The translations under genes and the position numbers were made by a program. The notes under the pieces are model-generated. The model made no database searches, was not told the origin of the DNA, and was given only the letters and a program-made list of their open reading frames with translations. Shown piece by piece: positions 40,198-48,336 of a stretch of DNA of 64,000 nucleotides (the stretch's first letter is position 1; each line of letters starts with the position of its first letter). Origin of the DNA: a virus. The stretch spans positions 35,009 to 99,008 of the IMG/VR virus record IMGVR_UViG_3300020448_000003; one strand, 5' to 3'.

Positions 40198-41523
40198 TTA
40201 CCAGAGTCCTGCGAAATGATTTTGTAGTCTGAGTCTGCCACCAAAGTCAGGAGCAGCGATGGAACCACCGAAACTAATCGCTAATGTTCCAACGTTATCA
40301 GTTGATAAGAGAGTTGCGTCTGAGTTGGGGAATCTAATGGTTTTAGTTCCTGTTATATTATCTAGGGCGAAATTAACCTTGTTTTGATCATTCGTACTAT
40401 CAATTAACTGGAATTCAACAGCAGACTTATTCTCAAAGACTTGTTGTGCTTTTTCTGTTACAACTTTATTAATGTCATTAAGTTCAACATTAAGGTTAGT
40501 TGCTGGAAAAGCGAACTTTAATAATGTAGTAGCACTAATGTCCGACAAATCGAACTGAATACGTTTAGTAACGTCAGTGCCATCTGCAAATCTAGGATCT
40601 GCATACTCTTTGTTCTTAAATACCTGTGTTGCTTCAGTTCCTGCAACAGTCAGAGACTGGTCAGGGAAAGTAACAATACGGTTTGAAGTAACATCTCCAG
40701 ATTGGAAAGTGACCTTTGGTGTAGGATTATCTGGATCACCCGATTCAATATTAGATATTGAGGGATTAATTAAGTTCTTATTAGTTATATTCTGTTCTGT
40801 TATCGTATCAATCAGCGTTGACTGTCCTGCTGAAGTACCATAGTCAGGCAATCTATAGATATGCGTAACAGGTGCTTCCCAAGAGTCAGTTTCAAACAGT
40901 GCTATCTTACCAGCATTTGATGATCCGACAATTTGTAAGTTACCATCTTGTATGATGATAGTCTTGTTACTTAACGTTTGTGAAGTGTCATTACCCACAA
41001 GAGTTGTAGATGTGAAACTTCCTGTACTTGGTAGAGCAAAAGATCTAATTCCAGCACCAGTAGATACACCAGATATTTCAAACTTTGCTTTCTTATCAGG
41101 GTTCTGATCGTCTGCTAAGAAGAAACTGACATCCTGAAATTCAGCAGGTCCGTTGACAAGGAACTTTCCAGATCCCTGTGGTCTCATATCTATGTTTACG
41201 TTAGATGACGTTGTGTCACCCGCAATCATTCGTATCGTAGCAGATCCGTCAGCGTTATTTTGCTTCTTATAGTACATACTAGATGTACCGAAAGCAATAC
41301 CTAACTCATTATATGCGTCTTGATATAAACCTGTGTCCCTATCCAAATCGAAACATAATCCTGGTTGTGACTGGGATCCTGCTCCAACTCCTTTGAAAAT
41401 CTGATTGATCTTCGCTTTCCTGTTAGGAATCAGTGGGTCTGATATAACGACTGGAAGAATTGCTTCTCCTGTCAATACAGCATCTGCTAGAGTATCTAAT
41501 TGTGAAATTCTTTTTGTTCCCAC
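40198..41523 (-). CDS. tail-fibre protein with repeats, 441 aa (GTG start)
   Basis: GTG start supported by the late promoter 28 bases upstream. N-terminal GTKRISQLDTLADAVLTGEAILPVV is typical. The repeat (Q/V)F(E/K)NK, TLSNKT and ITNKNLINPSISNI recurs four times, as in the fibre repeats of T4-like cyanophages. Only 6 bases separate it from the 637-aa gene. Confidence 0.65.
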   Translation of the reverse strand: MGTKRISQLDTLADAVLTGEAILPVVISDPLIPNRKAKINQIFKGVGAGSQSQPGLCFDLDRDTGLYQDAYNELGIAFGTSSMYYKKQNNADGSATIRMIAGDTTSSNVNIDMRPQGSGKFLVNGPAEFQDVSFFLADDQNPDKKAKFEISGVSTGAGIRSFALPSTGSFTSTTLVGNDTSQTLSNKTIIIQDGNLQIVGSSNAGKIALFETDSWEAPVTHIYRLPDYGTSAGQSTLIDTITEQNITNKNLINPSISNIESGDPDNPTPKVTFQSGDVTSNRIVTFPDQSLTVAGTEATQVFKNKEYADPRFADGTDVTKRIQFDLSDISATTLLKFAFPATNLNVELNDINKVVTEKAQQVFENKSAVEFQLIDSTNDQNKVNFALDNITGTKTIRFPNSDATLLSTDNVGTLAISFGGSIAAPDFGGRLRLQNHFAGLW

Positions 41524-41550
41524 GTACTCAAGCGTTATTTAATACAGTTT

Positions 41551-41558
41551 TATTTATA
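41551..41558 (-). promoter_or_regulatory. late promoter TATAAATA
   Basis: Exact T4 late consensus on the minus strand, overlapping the end of the 71-aa gene. Confidence 0.7.
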
Positions 41559-41769
41559 TCACTTCTTTCTTGGTAAAATATTTTTTGATGACTTCGATCT
41601 GATCGTGGTACTTTGCAATCATATCTAATTCACCTTCTATCGCTTCTACAACGTTAGAATGTTCTCCAATACCAGCAGAATTGTTCAAATATACTTCCAC
41701 GTTAGCAATATGTTTTTGCATATCACCATTAGCGTGTGCCAGTAATGCTTTAATAAGTGTGTCTCTCAT
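41554..41769 (-). CDS. 71-aa helical protein, conserved in cyanophages, unknown
   Basis: The chosen start is the ATG of MRDTLIKALLAHANGDMQKHIANVEVYLNNSAGIGEHSN; a TTG nine bases earlier is the only longer option. A similar protein (ALxAHAxGxxxKHxANVEVYLxNxxGIGEHSD) is frequent in marine T4-like phages. Function not known. Start of the accessory block. Confidence 0.65.
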   Translation of the reverse strand: MRDTLIKALLAHANGDMQKHIANVEVYLNNSAGIGEHSNVVEAIEGELDMIAKYHDQIEVIKKYFTKKEVI

Positions 41770-41801
41770 AGTGTTCAAATAACTTATATATCATAACATA
41801 T

Positions 41802-42065
41802 TTAATATGGAATGTCTTCATCTTGTACACCTTCTAACAGGTCATTTATCTCAAACACAAGAGGATGACATTCTTCCATAATAAGATACTGACTTATGTG
41901 ATAAAGTTCTTCTAACGTGTATTCGTGAACTTCCTGACACGCTTCTATAAGATCTATATCTGGATTATCAATTTCCTCAAAAGTAAATGGTAGTCCATTA
42001 ATGAACCACATTTGTACACATCCTACATTCTTTAGAATGTGATAGTCTGATGTTACCTTATACAT
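41802..42065 (-). CDS. 87-aa acidic protein, unknown
   Basis: MYKVTSDYHILKNVGCVQMWFINGLPFTFEEIDNPD... Overlaps the CpeT-like gene by 13 bases. Not recognised. Confidence 0.55.
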   Translation of the reverse strand: MYKVTSDYHILKNVGCVQMWFINGLPFTFEEIDNPDIDLIEACQEVHEYTLEELYHISQYLIMEECHPLVFEINDLLEGVQDEDIPY

Positions 42066-42493
42066 TTTGTAAACCTAAAAGGACCTTTTTCAGAACCCCA
42101 GAGCAACTGTCCATCTTTACGTCCTTTATCTGACGTAATAAACTCATCTTTAGTAAGTTTTGCTTGCGTATCTATTTCAACACCCTCTTTGCTTATCCAT
42201 CCCTTTTCAGTTTGACCTACCCAACCATCAGGTGTTTGTGTCCAGATAGTGTCTGCTGACTTCTCATCACCGTTATATGTTTCTAAGATGATAGAAGTTT
42301 CTGTTTCTATTAGTTTATGTGTTCTTGCTCTGTAGGGTTGTGATTGACCTTGATAGTCATACCATTGCTTTGTATGTAGAACACCGTTTTCCCAATACCA
42401 TAGGTAATGTACATATGCAAAACTAGCGGGTGCTAATTGTGCTTGCTTCAAATTATGCCAGTGATGTACCAGCATATTGGAAAATTGATCCAT
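42053..42493 (-). CDS. cpeT: CpeT/CpcT-type bilin lyase-like protein, copy 1
   Basis: 146 residues. HHWHNLKQAQLAPASFAYVHYLWYWENGVLHTKQWYDYQG and PYRARTHKLIETETSIILETY match T-type phycobiliprotein lyases, which attach bilins to Cys of phycobiliprotein beta subunits. It retains the DGWVGQTEKGW and LWGSEKGPFRFTK blocks. Cyanobacterial CpeT is near 200 residues; phage forms are about 150. It has a close paralogue immediately upstream. Confidence 0.78.
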   Translation of the reverse strand: MDQFSNMLVHHWHNLKQAQLAPASFAYVHYLWYWENGVLHTKQWYDYQGQSQPYRARTHKLIETETSIILETYNGDEKSADTIWTQTPDGWVGQTEKGWISKEGVEIDTQAKLTKDEFITSDKGRKDGQLLWGSEKGPFRFTKCIR

Positions 42494-42502
42494 TGATCTG
42501 AA

Positions 42503-42943
42503 TTATGTATGCTTAAAAATAAATGGAGAAGGTACAACACCCCATTTGACTTTACCACTTCCATCTACTCCTTTGTCCAAAGAAGTAAATGTTTCTGAGT
42601 CTAATGAAATTCTAGACTCAACCTTTATACCGTTATGATCTACCTGACCATCTGTCTTACCAACATATACTCCTGCTTCAGATTCAGTAAATTCTATTGT
42701 AATATTACTTTCAACAATTAAAAGTTGAAGTTTATCTTCACCAGGATATTGAGACAACCAATGAGTTCTTTCTCTATATGTTTCACCGTTCCAATGATAC
42801 CACTGTTTAGATGATAAAATACCATCGTGATTTAAAAACCAATCATAATGTACGTGTGCAAACTGATTTGGTTGACACTGTGCTTGGTGTAGGTTATCCC
42901 ACTTATGAAGTAAACATTTTATAAAATGATTTTTGTCTATCAT
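42503..42943 (-). CDS. cpeT: CpeT/CpcT-type bilin lyase-like protein, copy 2
   Basis: 146 residues with HKWDNLHQAQCQPNQFAHVHYDWFLNHDGILSSKQWYHWNG and YRERTHWLSQYP, the same pattern as copy 1 at about 35-40 % identity by eye. Ends EFTESEAGVYVGKTDGQVDHNGI and SPFIFKHT. The two genes are separated by 9 bases. The start overlaps the upstream stop (ATGA). Confidence 0.78.
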   Translation of the reverse strand: MIDKNHFIKCLLHKWDNLHQAQCQPNQFAHVHYDWFLNHDGILSSKQWYHWNGETYRERTHWLSQYPGEDKLQLLIVESNITIEFTESEAGVYVGKTDGQVDHNGIKVESRISLDSETFTSLDKGVDGSGKVKWGVVPSPFIFKHT

Positions 42944-43227
42944 AGATCATTCATTGCCTCTCTTGTTAAATCTGACGCAAAGTTTGCGACATCAGTTTGT
43001 GGTGGTAGACCTCCAATACCAGATGTAGGTAAAGGTCCTTGATGATACATTGCTGCTTTCTCTTTTTCTCGTAATGCTTCATCAACTTCTGCTGCCTGTG
43101 TATTTGCTACAGGTGTGATAAGAACATTTCCATCGGGAGTTTCTACAACAAAAGGTGTACCCCTTGCTGCTAATTTTAATGTGAAAGCAATATTCTCTAT
43201 TGCTTCTTGTGATGATAATCTATTCAT
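42940..43227 (-). CDS. 95-aa protein, unknown
   Basis: I start at MNRLSSQEAIENIAFTLKLAARGTPFVVETPDGNVLITPV, whose ATG overlaps the upstream stop (ATGA). The C-terminal QTDVANFASDLTREAMNDL is helical. Not recognised. Confidence 0.6.
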   Translation of the reverse strand: MNRLSSQEAIENIAFTLKLAARGTPFVVETPDGNVLITPVANTQAAEVDEALREKEKAAMYHQGPLPTSGIGGLPPQTDVANFASDLTREAMNDL

Positions 43228-43493
43228 AAAACAAAACACCTCATATCTTCGGGCATAATTTCTTTAATCACTGATACTACCTCTGCAAATCCTTTTGCTC
43301 CATCTTCGTCCCAACTAAACCTAACTTTTTCAATATTCCCATCATCGGTCTGAAGGGAAAGTGTTCTGGTTCTAATGTTGATCCAAACATATGTTAACCA
43401 CTCATTGTGTATGTTGTATGTAGTTTCCATAAGAAAAATAAATGATTCAGCGTTAAGACAATGTAAAATCTCACCGCCTTCTGGTTCTTTCAT
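43224..43493 (-). CDS. 89-aa protein, unknown
   Basis: MKEPEGGEILHCLNAESFIFLMETTYNIHNEWLTYVWINIRTRTLSLQTDDGNIEKVRFSWDEDG. Strand-rich start followed by helices. Coupled to the 95-aa gene. Confidence 0.55.
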   Translation of the reverse strand: MKEPEGGEILHCLNAESFIFLMETTYNIHNEWLTYVWINIRTRTLSLQTDDGNIEKVRFSWDEDGAKGFAEVVSVIKEIMPEDMRCFVL

Positions 43494-43494
43494 T

Positions 43495-43653
43495 CTATCG
43501 TCCCATTAAAGGTACACAAGATATTGCTGTAAAACCTGTTGAGTTTTCAGCAATTTGAATTGCTTCGTTTTTGTCAGCAGCGTTGTCCACCACCCATTCC
43601 AAAGGTGAACTGGCACGAGGTCTACGAAGTCTAACGAGATAGTTGTTTTTCAT
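43495..43653 (-). CDS. 52-aa basic protein, unknown
   Basis: MKNNYLVRLRRPRASSPLEWVVDNAADKNEAIQIAENSTGFTAISCVPLMGR. Compact small ORF lying in the gap upstream of the 89-aa gene. A TATACT -10-like box is upstream. Not recognised. Confidence 0.5.
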   Translation of the reverse strand: MKNNYLVRLRRPRASSPLEWVVDNAADKNEAIQIAENSTGFTAISCVPLMGR

Positions 43654-43668
43654 AAACTAAGTATAACA

Positions 43669-46134
43669 TCAATTTAAGAAAATGGGTAGTCCTATTATTT
43701 GAGTTGGTCCTCCTGCACACCCTACAACCATTTTTCCTGCTCCAACGTTATATCTTGCTTGTCCTACTGGAACTACGTTTACAATACCACCACCAGGTCC
43801 AGCTGCTAGTTCTCCGATAACTCCTTTTGCAGCAGTAACCACTGTCATATGTCCACCTTTTGCACCTACTACTGTATCTAACATACCACCACCTTTTGCA
43901 CCTGTTTCTGCAATACGAATATGTGCTGCTGGCATTGGTGATAGACCAATACCTGTTCCACATATGGTGATATCAGGTCCTTTTATAATAGAAAGTCTAC
44001 CTGTGATTGCTGGTAATGGATTCATTGTTGCAATCATAACAAAGTGTGCATTAGCAATAAATTCTGTCTTCCATTGACATTCGTTAATAATCTCACCAGA
44101 GATTGAATTCATTAATGATGCGGACTTAACTGTTGTTGCAGTAGCATTGAGATCTAAGTTGTTTACAGCATTTACTGTTGTGTTTGCTGTTTGTGTTTTC
44201 CAATCACCTTCTATTGCTAAGTCATAATCAGAGGAGTATGTTGTTGACGCTTTCTGTTGTTGTGAATTTGGATTGCCACTATCATCAGTTCCAACACCTT
44301 GTGATATATGTTCTGTTCTAGTTCCTAATACTTCAACGTTGAAGTTACCCATAACTTTAAGAGTGTAATCACCCTCAATAGTTACAGTCTTATTACCTTT
44401 AACAGCACAACAGTCATCACCACCAATAATTGCAGTATTATTACCAGGCATATTAAGATGTTGATCACCCATCGCAGTAGCAATCGTAGTCTGACCACCA
44501 GCGTGTGTAACAATAGTTTTTTCTTTTCCTTTTGTATTATCCTGTATGACAGCAGCACCATTTAAAAATGTTGTTACCTGTGTTGCATACGAATCAATAC
44601 CCTGCATCAAATCAGAGAAATAATCTCCTTTAGTTTTTGATCCAGTGTATCCACCATCAGTACCATATGTACCTGTGTTAATTTCTATTTCTTGTTGTAA
44701 ATATTCTGGAACTGAAGCACACTCACTTGTACCAAACAAAGGCAACCAGAACTTTTGTTTCGGTGGCGATAAACTTCGTCCACAATCTTTATTACCAAAC
44801 AGTGATGTGATAATACCGATGATGATGCTTATTAATGAACCCCAGTTAATCTTAGAGAAATCAAATGCAAAGAGTGATTTTAATGCACCAACAACTTTTC
44901 TTGCTACTCCTGCAATATTTTTAGCAACTGCGATAGCAGCACTTACCTTCTGTGCTACTCCTGCTACTTTTCCAATAGCACCTTGAATCTTTCCTATAAC
45001 AGCGTTTACTGTATCGTTTACTTTATCAGCGATACCACCGATAACTTTATCTACTATATTACTTGCGATTGAATCAGCAAATGAATCTATATTATTGATA
45101 GCACCGTTAATAGCACCTAGAATATAACTTGCTTCAAAGTTACAGAACAGTGCTGTTATCTTACTTGCAAGTGATAACAACTTACTAATGATACCAAGTG
45201 GAGCAATACTAGAGAGTGCAGATGTTACACCACCTATCAATGCAGAGATTTGTTCTGCTAGTAACTGCTTCAAAGATGACATTACACCAGTGATGGAGTT
45301 AGCAACAAACTGTTTGACTTTTGCCAAACTGGTTACTATGATGTCGTTCTTAACTTTTTTACCTGTAATGAGAGAAACGAGATTACCATCTCTACCTTGT
45401 GCTAGTGAACCACTGAGATTACCTAATTCGGTAAGCATTCTATCAAGGTCTTTATCAAACCCTTCTCCTGTAGGACCTCCAATACCATCAGCAATACCAA
45501 ATGCTTCTGCTGGTATTTTTAGTGGGTTGGTAGCATAATGACCTGGTGACATTTGTTCAAGAATCGAAATGACACCACGTGATTTTTCTTCACCACCTTG
45601 TTCATCGCCAGGTGTATCTCCACCAATGACAGTAAACTGATTACCACTATGAACTGTCTCTCCTGTAATTGCTTTAGATTGAGGATTCATTTCCTCATCT
45701 GTTAGTGCTTCTTTACTATCAGCAACTACTGTAGCAGATATTTGTTCACCTGTTTCTGGATCTCCATCAGAACTCTTTGAGTCACTGAGGTTTCTCATAC
45801 CGTGTATCGACCCCATAACAACAGGTAACTGTGCTTCTTCACCATCAAGGAAGAAACCAAGAACCGTAGCACCTACTTGTAACTGAGTCGAAGTACCAGT
45901 ATTCTTGATACCCGCTTGGTCTGTAGGTAATAAAACAGATGACCACGGTAGTGCATCTGTTGGGATGTCATCTTTATATGCTACTTCTCCGTGACCTGTA
46001 TACCAACCGACAATACGAACTTTGACCCTACCAATCTTTTGGGGATCTTTAATGGATTCGACTTCACCCACCCACCAGGTGAATCCGTCCCTACCCATTA
46101 CGTCAGTTTTTCCGATTACATCAATACGTGCCAC
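43669..46134 (-). CDS. 5: baseplate hub / spike protein gp5-like, 821 aa
   Basis: GTG start, 2 bases after the upstream oxygenase stop. The N-terminus (FTWWVGEVESIKDPQKIGRVKVRIVGWYTGH) is the OB-fold of gp5/VgrG. GTSTQLQVGATVLGFFLDGEEAQLPVVMGSIHG follows. A hydrophobic Gly/Ala/Val-rich helical insert of about 250 residues separates it from a beta-helix-like C-terminus (VTIEGDYTLKVMGNFNVEVLGTRTEH...). No T4-lysozyme motif is visible, so the catalytic domain of T4 gp5 seems missing or replaced. Confidence 0.8.
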   Translation of the reverse strand: MARIDVIGKTDVMGRDGFTWWVGEVESIKDPQKIGRVKVRIVGWYTGHGEVAYKDDIPTDALPWSSVLLPTDQAGIKNTGTSTQLQVGATVLGFFLDGEEAQLPVVMGSIHGMRNLSDSKSSDGDPETGEQISATVVADSKEALTDEEMNPQSKAITGETVHSGNQFTVIGGDTPGDEQGGEEKSRGVISILEQMSPGHYATNPLKIPAEAFGIADGIGGPTGEGFDKDLDRMLTELGNLSGSLAQGRDGNLVSLITGKKVKNDIIVTSLAKVKQFVANSITGVMSSLKQLLAEQISALIGGVTSALSSIAPLGIISKLLSLASKITALFCNFEASYILGAINGAINNIDSFADSIASNIVDKVIGGIADKVNDTVNAVIGKIQGAIGKVAGVAQKVSAAIAVAKNIAGVARKVVGALKSLFAFDFSKINWGSLISIIIGIITSLFGNKDCGRSLSPPKQKFWLPLFGTSECASVPEYLQQEIEINTGTYGTDGGYTGSKTKGDYFSDLMQGIDSYATQVTTFLNGAAVIQDNTKGKEKTIVTHAGGQTTIATAMGDQHLNMPGNNTAIIGGDDCCAVKGNKTVTIEGDYTLKVMGNFNVEVLGTRTEHISQGVGTDDSGNPNSQQQKASTTYSSDYDLAIEGDWKTQTANTTVNAVNNLDLNATATTVKSASLMNSISGEIINECQWKTEFIANAHFVMIATMNPLPAITGRLSIIKGPDITICGTGIGLSPMPAAHIRIAETGAKGGGMLDTVVGAKGGHMTVVTAAKGVIGELAAGPGGGIVNVVPVGQARYNVGAGKMVVGCAGGPTQIIGLPIFLN

Positions 46135-46136
46135 GA

Positions 46137-46700
46137 TTAACTATAAGAAATCCATCCTGTTACTATGTATTTATCCTCTTTAGGAGCAGGAACTCCGTGA
46201 TGAACGTGAGTCCAATCACACGGCCATAACAAAGTCAACCCTTTTTCAGGTTTCATTGACAGGTCTTGGTGTACCCACTGGGTTTCTCCACCCTCTTCTA
46301 CATTGTTTAGATACGTCATCCAGACTAAGTGTCTAAAGGATGTAGTTTTATTTGATCCTACTCTCTCAGTATGAGGTTGAGAGAATGCTTCACCAGGTTT
46401 GTAATGTTGAATATTAAATGGTTCTATTACTTCCAAATCTGCCATCGATGCCCAAGGATACTGATCAATGTATAGTGTGATAGCACCTTGAATAGCATCA
46501 AGATATTTGACGATACGTGGATCCTTTATGAATGAAGGAACCGCCATATCTGTTGAGTTTTTAATTATAGGATCTACTCCACCAGAGTACTCACCTTTTA
46601 CTTTATCTAAGTAGGTACAGTCATTGTAGAATTCCATAACTCCATCAACGATGTCCTCATCTATGTGTCCTCCAGCAATGAAGGATTGTACTGCACTCAT
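46137..46700 (-). CDS. 2OG-Fe(II) dioxygenase in the gp5 unit
   Basis: 187 residues with QHYKPGEAFSQPHTERVG (H-x-E, about residue 113), YLNNVEEGGETQWVH, a distal His in LWPCDWTHVHHGV and a Lys in KYIVTGWISYS where Arg is usual. The H-x-E ligand pair and Lys recall prolyl 4-hydroxylases. It sits directly behind a late promoter and 2 bases before gp5, so it is made with virion proteins. Confidence 0.83.
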   Translation of the reverse strand: MSAVQSFIAGGHIDEDIVDGVMEFYNDCTYLDKVKGEYSGGVDPIIKNSTDMAVPSFIKDPRIVKYLDAIQGAITLYIDQYPWASMADLEVIEPFNIQHYKPGEAFSQPHTERVGSNKTTSFRHLVWMTYLNNVEEGGETQWVHQDLSMKPEKGLTLLWPCDWTHVHHGVPAPKEDKYIVTGWISYS

Positions 46701-46721
46701 AATATAAGTTTAAGTTATTAT

Positions 46722-46728
46722 TATTTAG
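46722..46728 (-). promoter_or_regulatory. late promoter CTAAATA
   Basis: Upstream of the oxygenase-gp5 pair. Its TAA is also the stop codon of the CP12 gene. Confidence 0.65.
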
Positions 46729-46952
46729 TCGTCATAAACCAAACATTCTGGTTCATCTGGGTGCATATCGCAGAATAATTCTAAAGCATTAGGGTCGTGA
46801 TGATCTCCTGCTTCAATCTCATCTTTGTGATGCTGTGCATAGACTTCTAACTCGTGTAACTCTTCCTTATAGTGTCTGCGTGCAGCAGGACTTGTAGTGG
46901 GGTCGTCAACGATCTTTTGATCTTTTTTGATGTGATCTTCTATTGTTTTCAT
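46725..46952 (-). CDS. cp12: CP12-type Calvin-cycle inhibitor (C-terminal Cys pair only)
   Basis: 75 residues ending LFCDMHPDEPECLVYDD, the C-terminal C-x8-C loop of CP12 (Cys 61 and 70), which binds GAPDH and helps lock GAPDH and PRK in an inactive complex. The N-terminal Cys pair of canonical CP12 is absent and a helical RRHYKEELHELEVYAQHH replaces the AWDxVEEL segment. Cyanophages carry cp12 to block the host Calvin cycle and favour the pentose phosphate route (established for this family). It sits between the gp27-like hub gene and the gp5 unit. Confidence 0.85.
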   Translation of the reverse strand: MKTIEDHIKKDQKIVDDPTTSPAARRHYKEELHELEVYAQHHKDEIEAGDHHDPNALELFCDMHPDEPECLVYDD

Positions 46953-46953
46953 A

Positions 46954-48336
46954 TTAGTTAGGTGTTTGAACTGAGTCTTTAGATAGCTTCAAAAACGTGG
47001 TTATTCCTTCACGTGTGTAAGAATGTTCTAAACCTGTTACTAGATAGAGACCAGAATAAATTGGATCTGGTACAGTTCTATTTTCTTCTTTAGAAGAAGA
47101 TGGAATCAAACATTCAATAATCATTCCTACATACAATCCTACATTACCAGGTACAGTAATGTCAAGTGAAATAGCATTTAATAGTTGCCAACGAGAGTAA
47201 CTATATGCTGACGCACTAATAGTATCATAGTCCATATTACCAGCAGACCCTGTAGAATCTTTGTCATTCTTAGAATCTTTCATACCTGGTAAGGCACGAA
47301 TCTTAGTACGTGTAGGATTACTATCCTCAAAGTATTTAGGCTTTATCTTAGGATAAGGAAACTGATCGTTTAAAATAGCACCCGCTTCTTTAGCAATCCC
47401 AAACACAGAATTGAGACCCATATGTAACGGTGGATTGATAGATCCAGCACTTTTACTTTCATCTTCACTAGAAGATGATGGTAAATTTCCTGATGTTAGT
47501 GCTGGTAATTTTATACCAATCACAGTATTACTATAGGCACCTGTTCTCATTTTTTCAAGATGGTTAGCCCTGTCGGGAAAGTTTATACTTTCAATCTTAT
47601 ATGTGTTATCTGTGCTATCACCCACGTTTGCTTGTTCGTATGTGTATACTGGGTGATTTTCTTTTGTAGGATTTTTATCAGAGCAGTGCCAATCTAATGT
47701 ATGAAAATAATAACCGTGTTTGTTTTCATAAAAAGTATATCCAGCTGTCTGTGTCTCTTCACTTACGATCTTATCTTGAATGTATGATATAGCATCAAAT
47801 GGTCTCCAACTGGGTGAAATAAAATTAAAGTTACCCTTAGATGGCTCAAAAGAATATGTTTTACCACTTGATTTAAGATGATCTTTTAATATACTTTTAA
47901 CGTGTGATGATCCACTATTCTCTCTGAATACTTTAAACACCTTGTTACTTTCATTGTTCATCATCTCTGGTGATACAGTGAAGAGAACATATGCTTGTGC
48001 TCTTTCAGATTTAGTTACGGCACCTATTTTAAAAATTCTTTGACTGATGGAAAGTGGTAAACCAGGTGAGCAATCACTTTCTATTTCTATCTCAATAAGT
48101 TCATTACCAGTCATACCACTGATAATATCTTTAGTATCTAATATAGCAAATTCCATTCTAAGAGAAGGAACATCAATAGATTCAAAGTATCTCCAACCAG
48201 AACATATATTACGAATATCTAGAACACTACCTTTCTCTGGTGATATATCATCAGTCATAGTAGTATTGTCCCCATCATCTAGCATAATGAGGTTAAACTT
48301 AGTTAATTTATATCCTTTGGGTTGTGCGTCAGACAT
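46954..48336 (-). CDS. baseplate hub protein, gp27-like position
   Basis: 460 residues, beta-rich: SVLDIRNICSGWRYFESIDVPSLRMEFAILD near the N-terminus and GNVGLYVGMIIECLIPSSS and PIYSGLYLVTGLEHSYTREGITTFLKLSKDS at the end. The latter resembles the hub domain that pairs with gp5. The position, next to gp5 and the tape-measure-like genes, supports a gp27 role. Direct homology to T4 gp27 is not evident. Confidence 0.6.
   Translation of the reverse strand: MSDAQPKGYKLTKFNLIMLDDGDNTTMTDDISPEKGSVLDIRNICSGWRYFESIDVPSLRMEFAILDTKDIISGMTGNELIEIEIESDCSPGLPLSISQRIFKIGAVTKSERAQAYVLFTVSPEMMNNESNKVFKVFRENSGSSHVKSILKDHLKSSGKTYSFEPSKGNFNFISPSWRPFDAISYIQDKIVSEETQTAGYTFYENKHGYYFHTLDWHCSDKNPTKENHPVYTYEQANVGDSTDNTYKIESINFPDRANHLEKMRTGAYSNTVIGIKLPALTSGNLPSSSSEDESKSAGSINPPLHMGLNSVFGIAKEAGAILNDQFPYPKIKPKYFEDSNPTRTKIRALPGMKDSKNDKDSTGSAGNMDYDTISASAYSYSRWQLLNAISLDITVPGNVGLYVGMIIECLIPSSSKEENRTVPDPIYSGLYLVTGLEHSYTREGITTFLKLSKDSVQTPN

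Noticed and set aside
29061-43227. Complete phycobilin biosynthesis set (ho1, pebS/pcyA, cpeT)
   Set aside because: ho1 and two cpeT-like genes are present but no bilin reductase motif was found in the window, so the pathway cannot be claimed.
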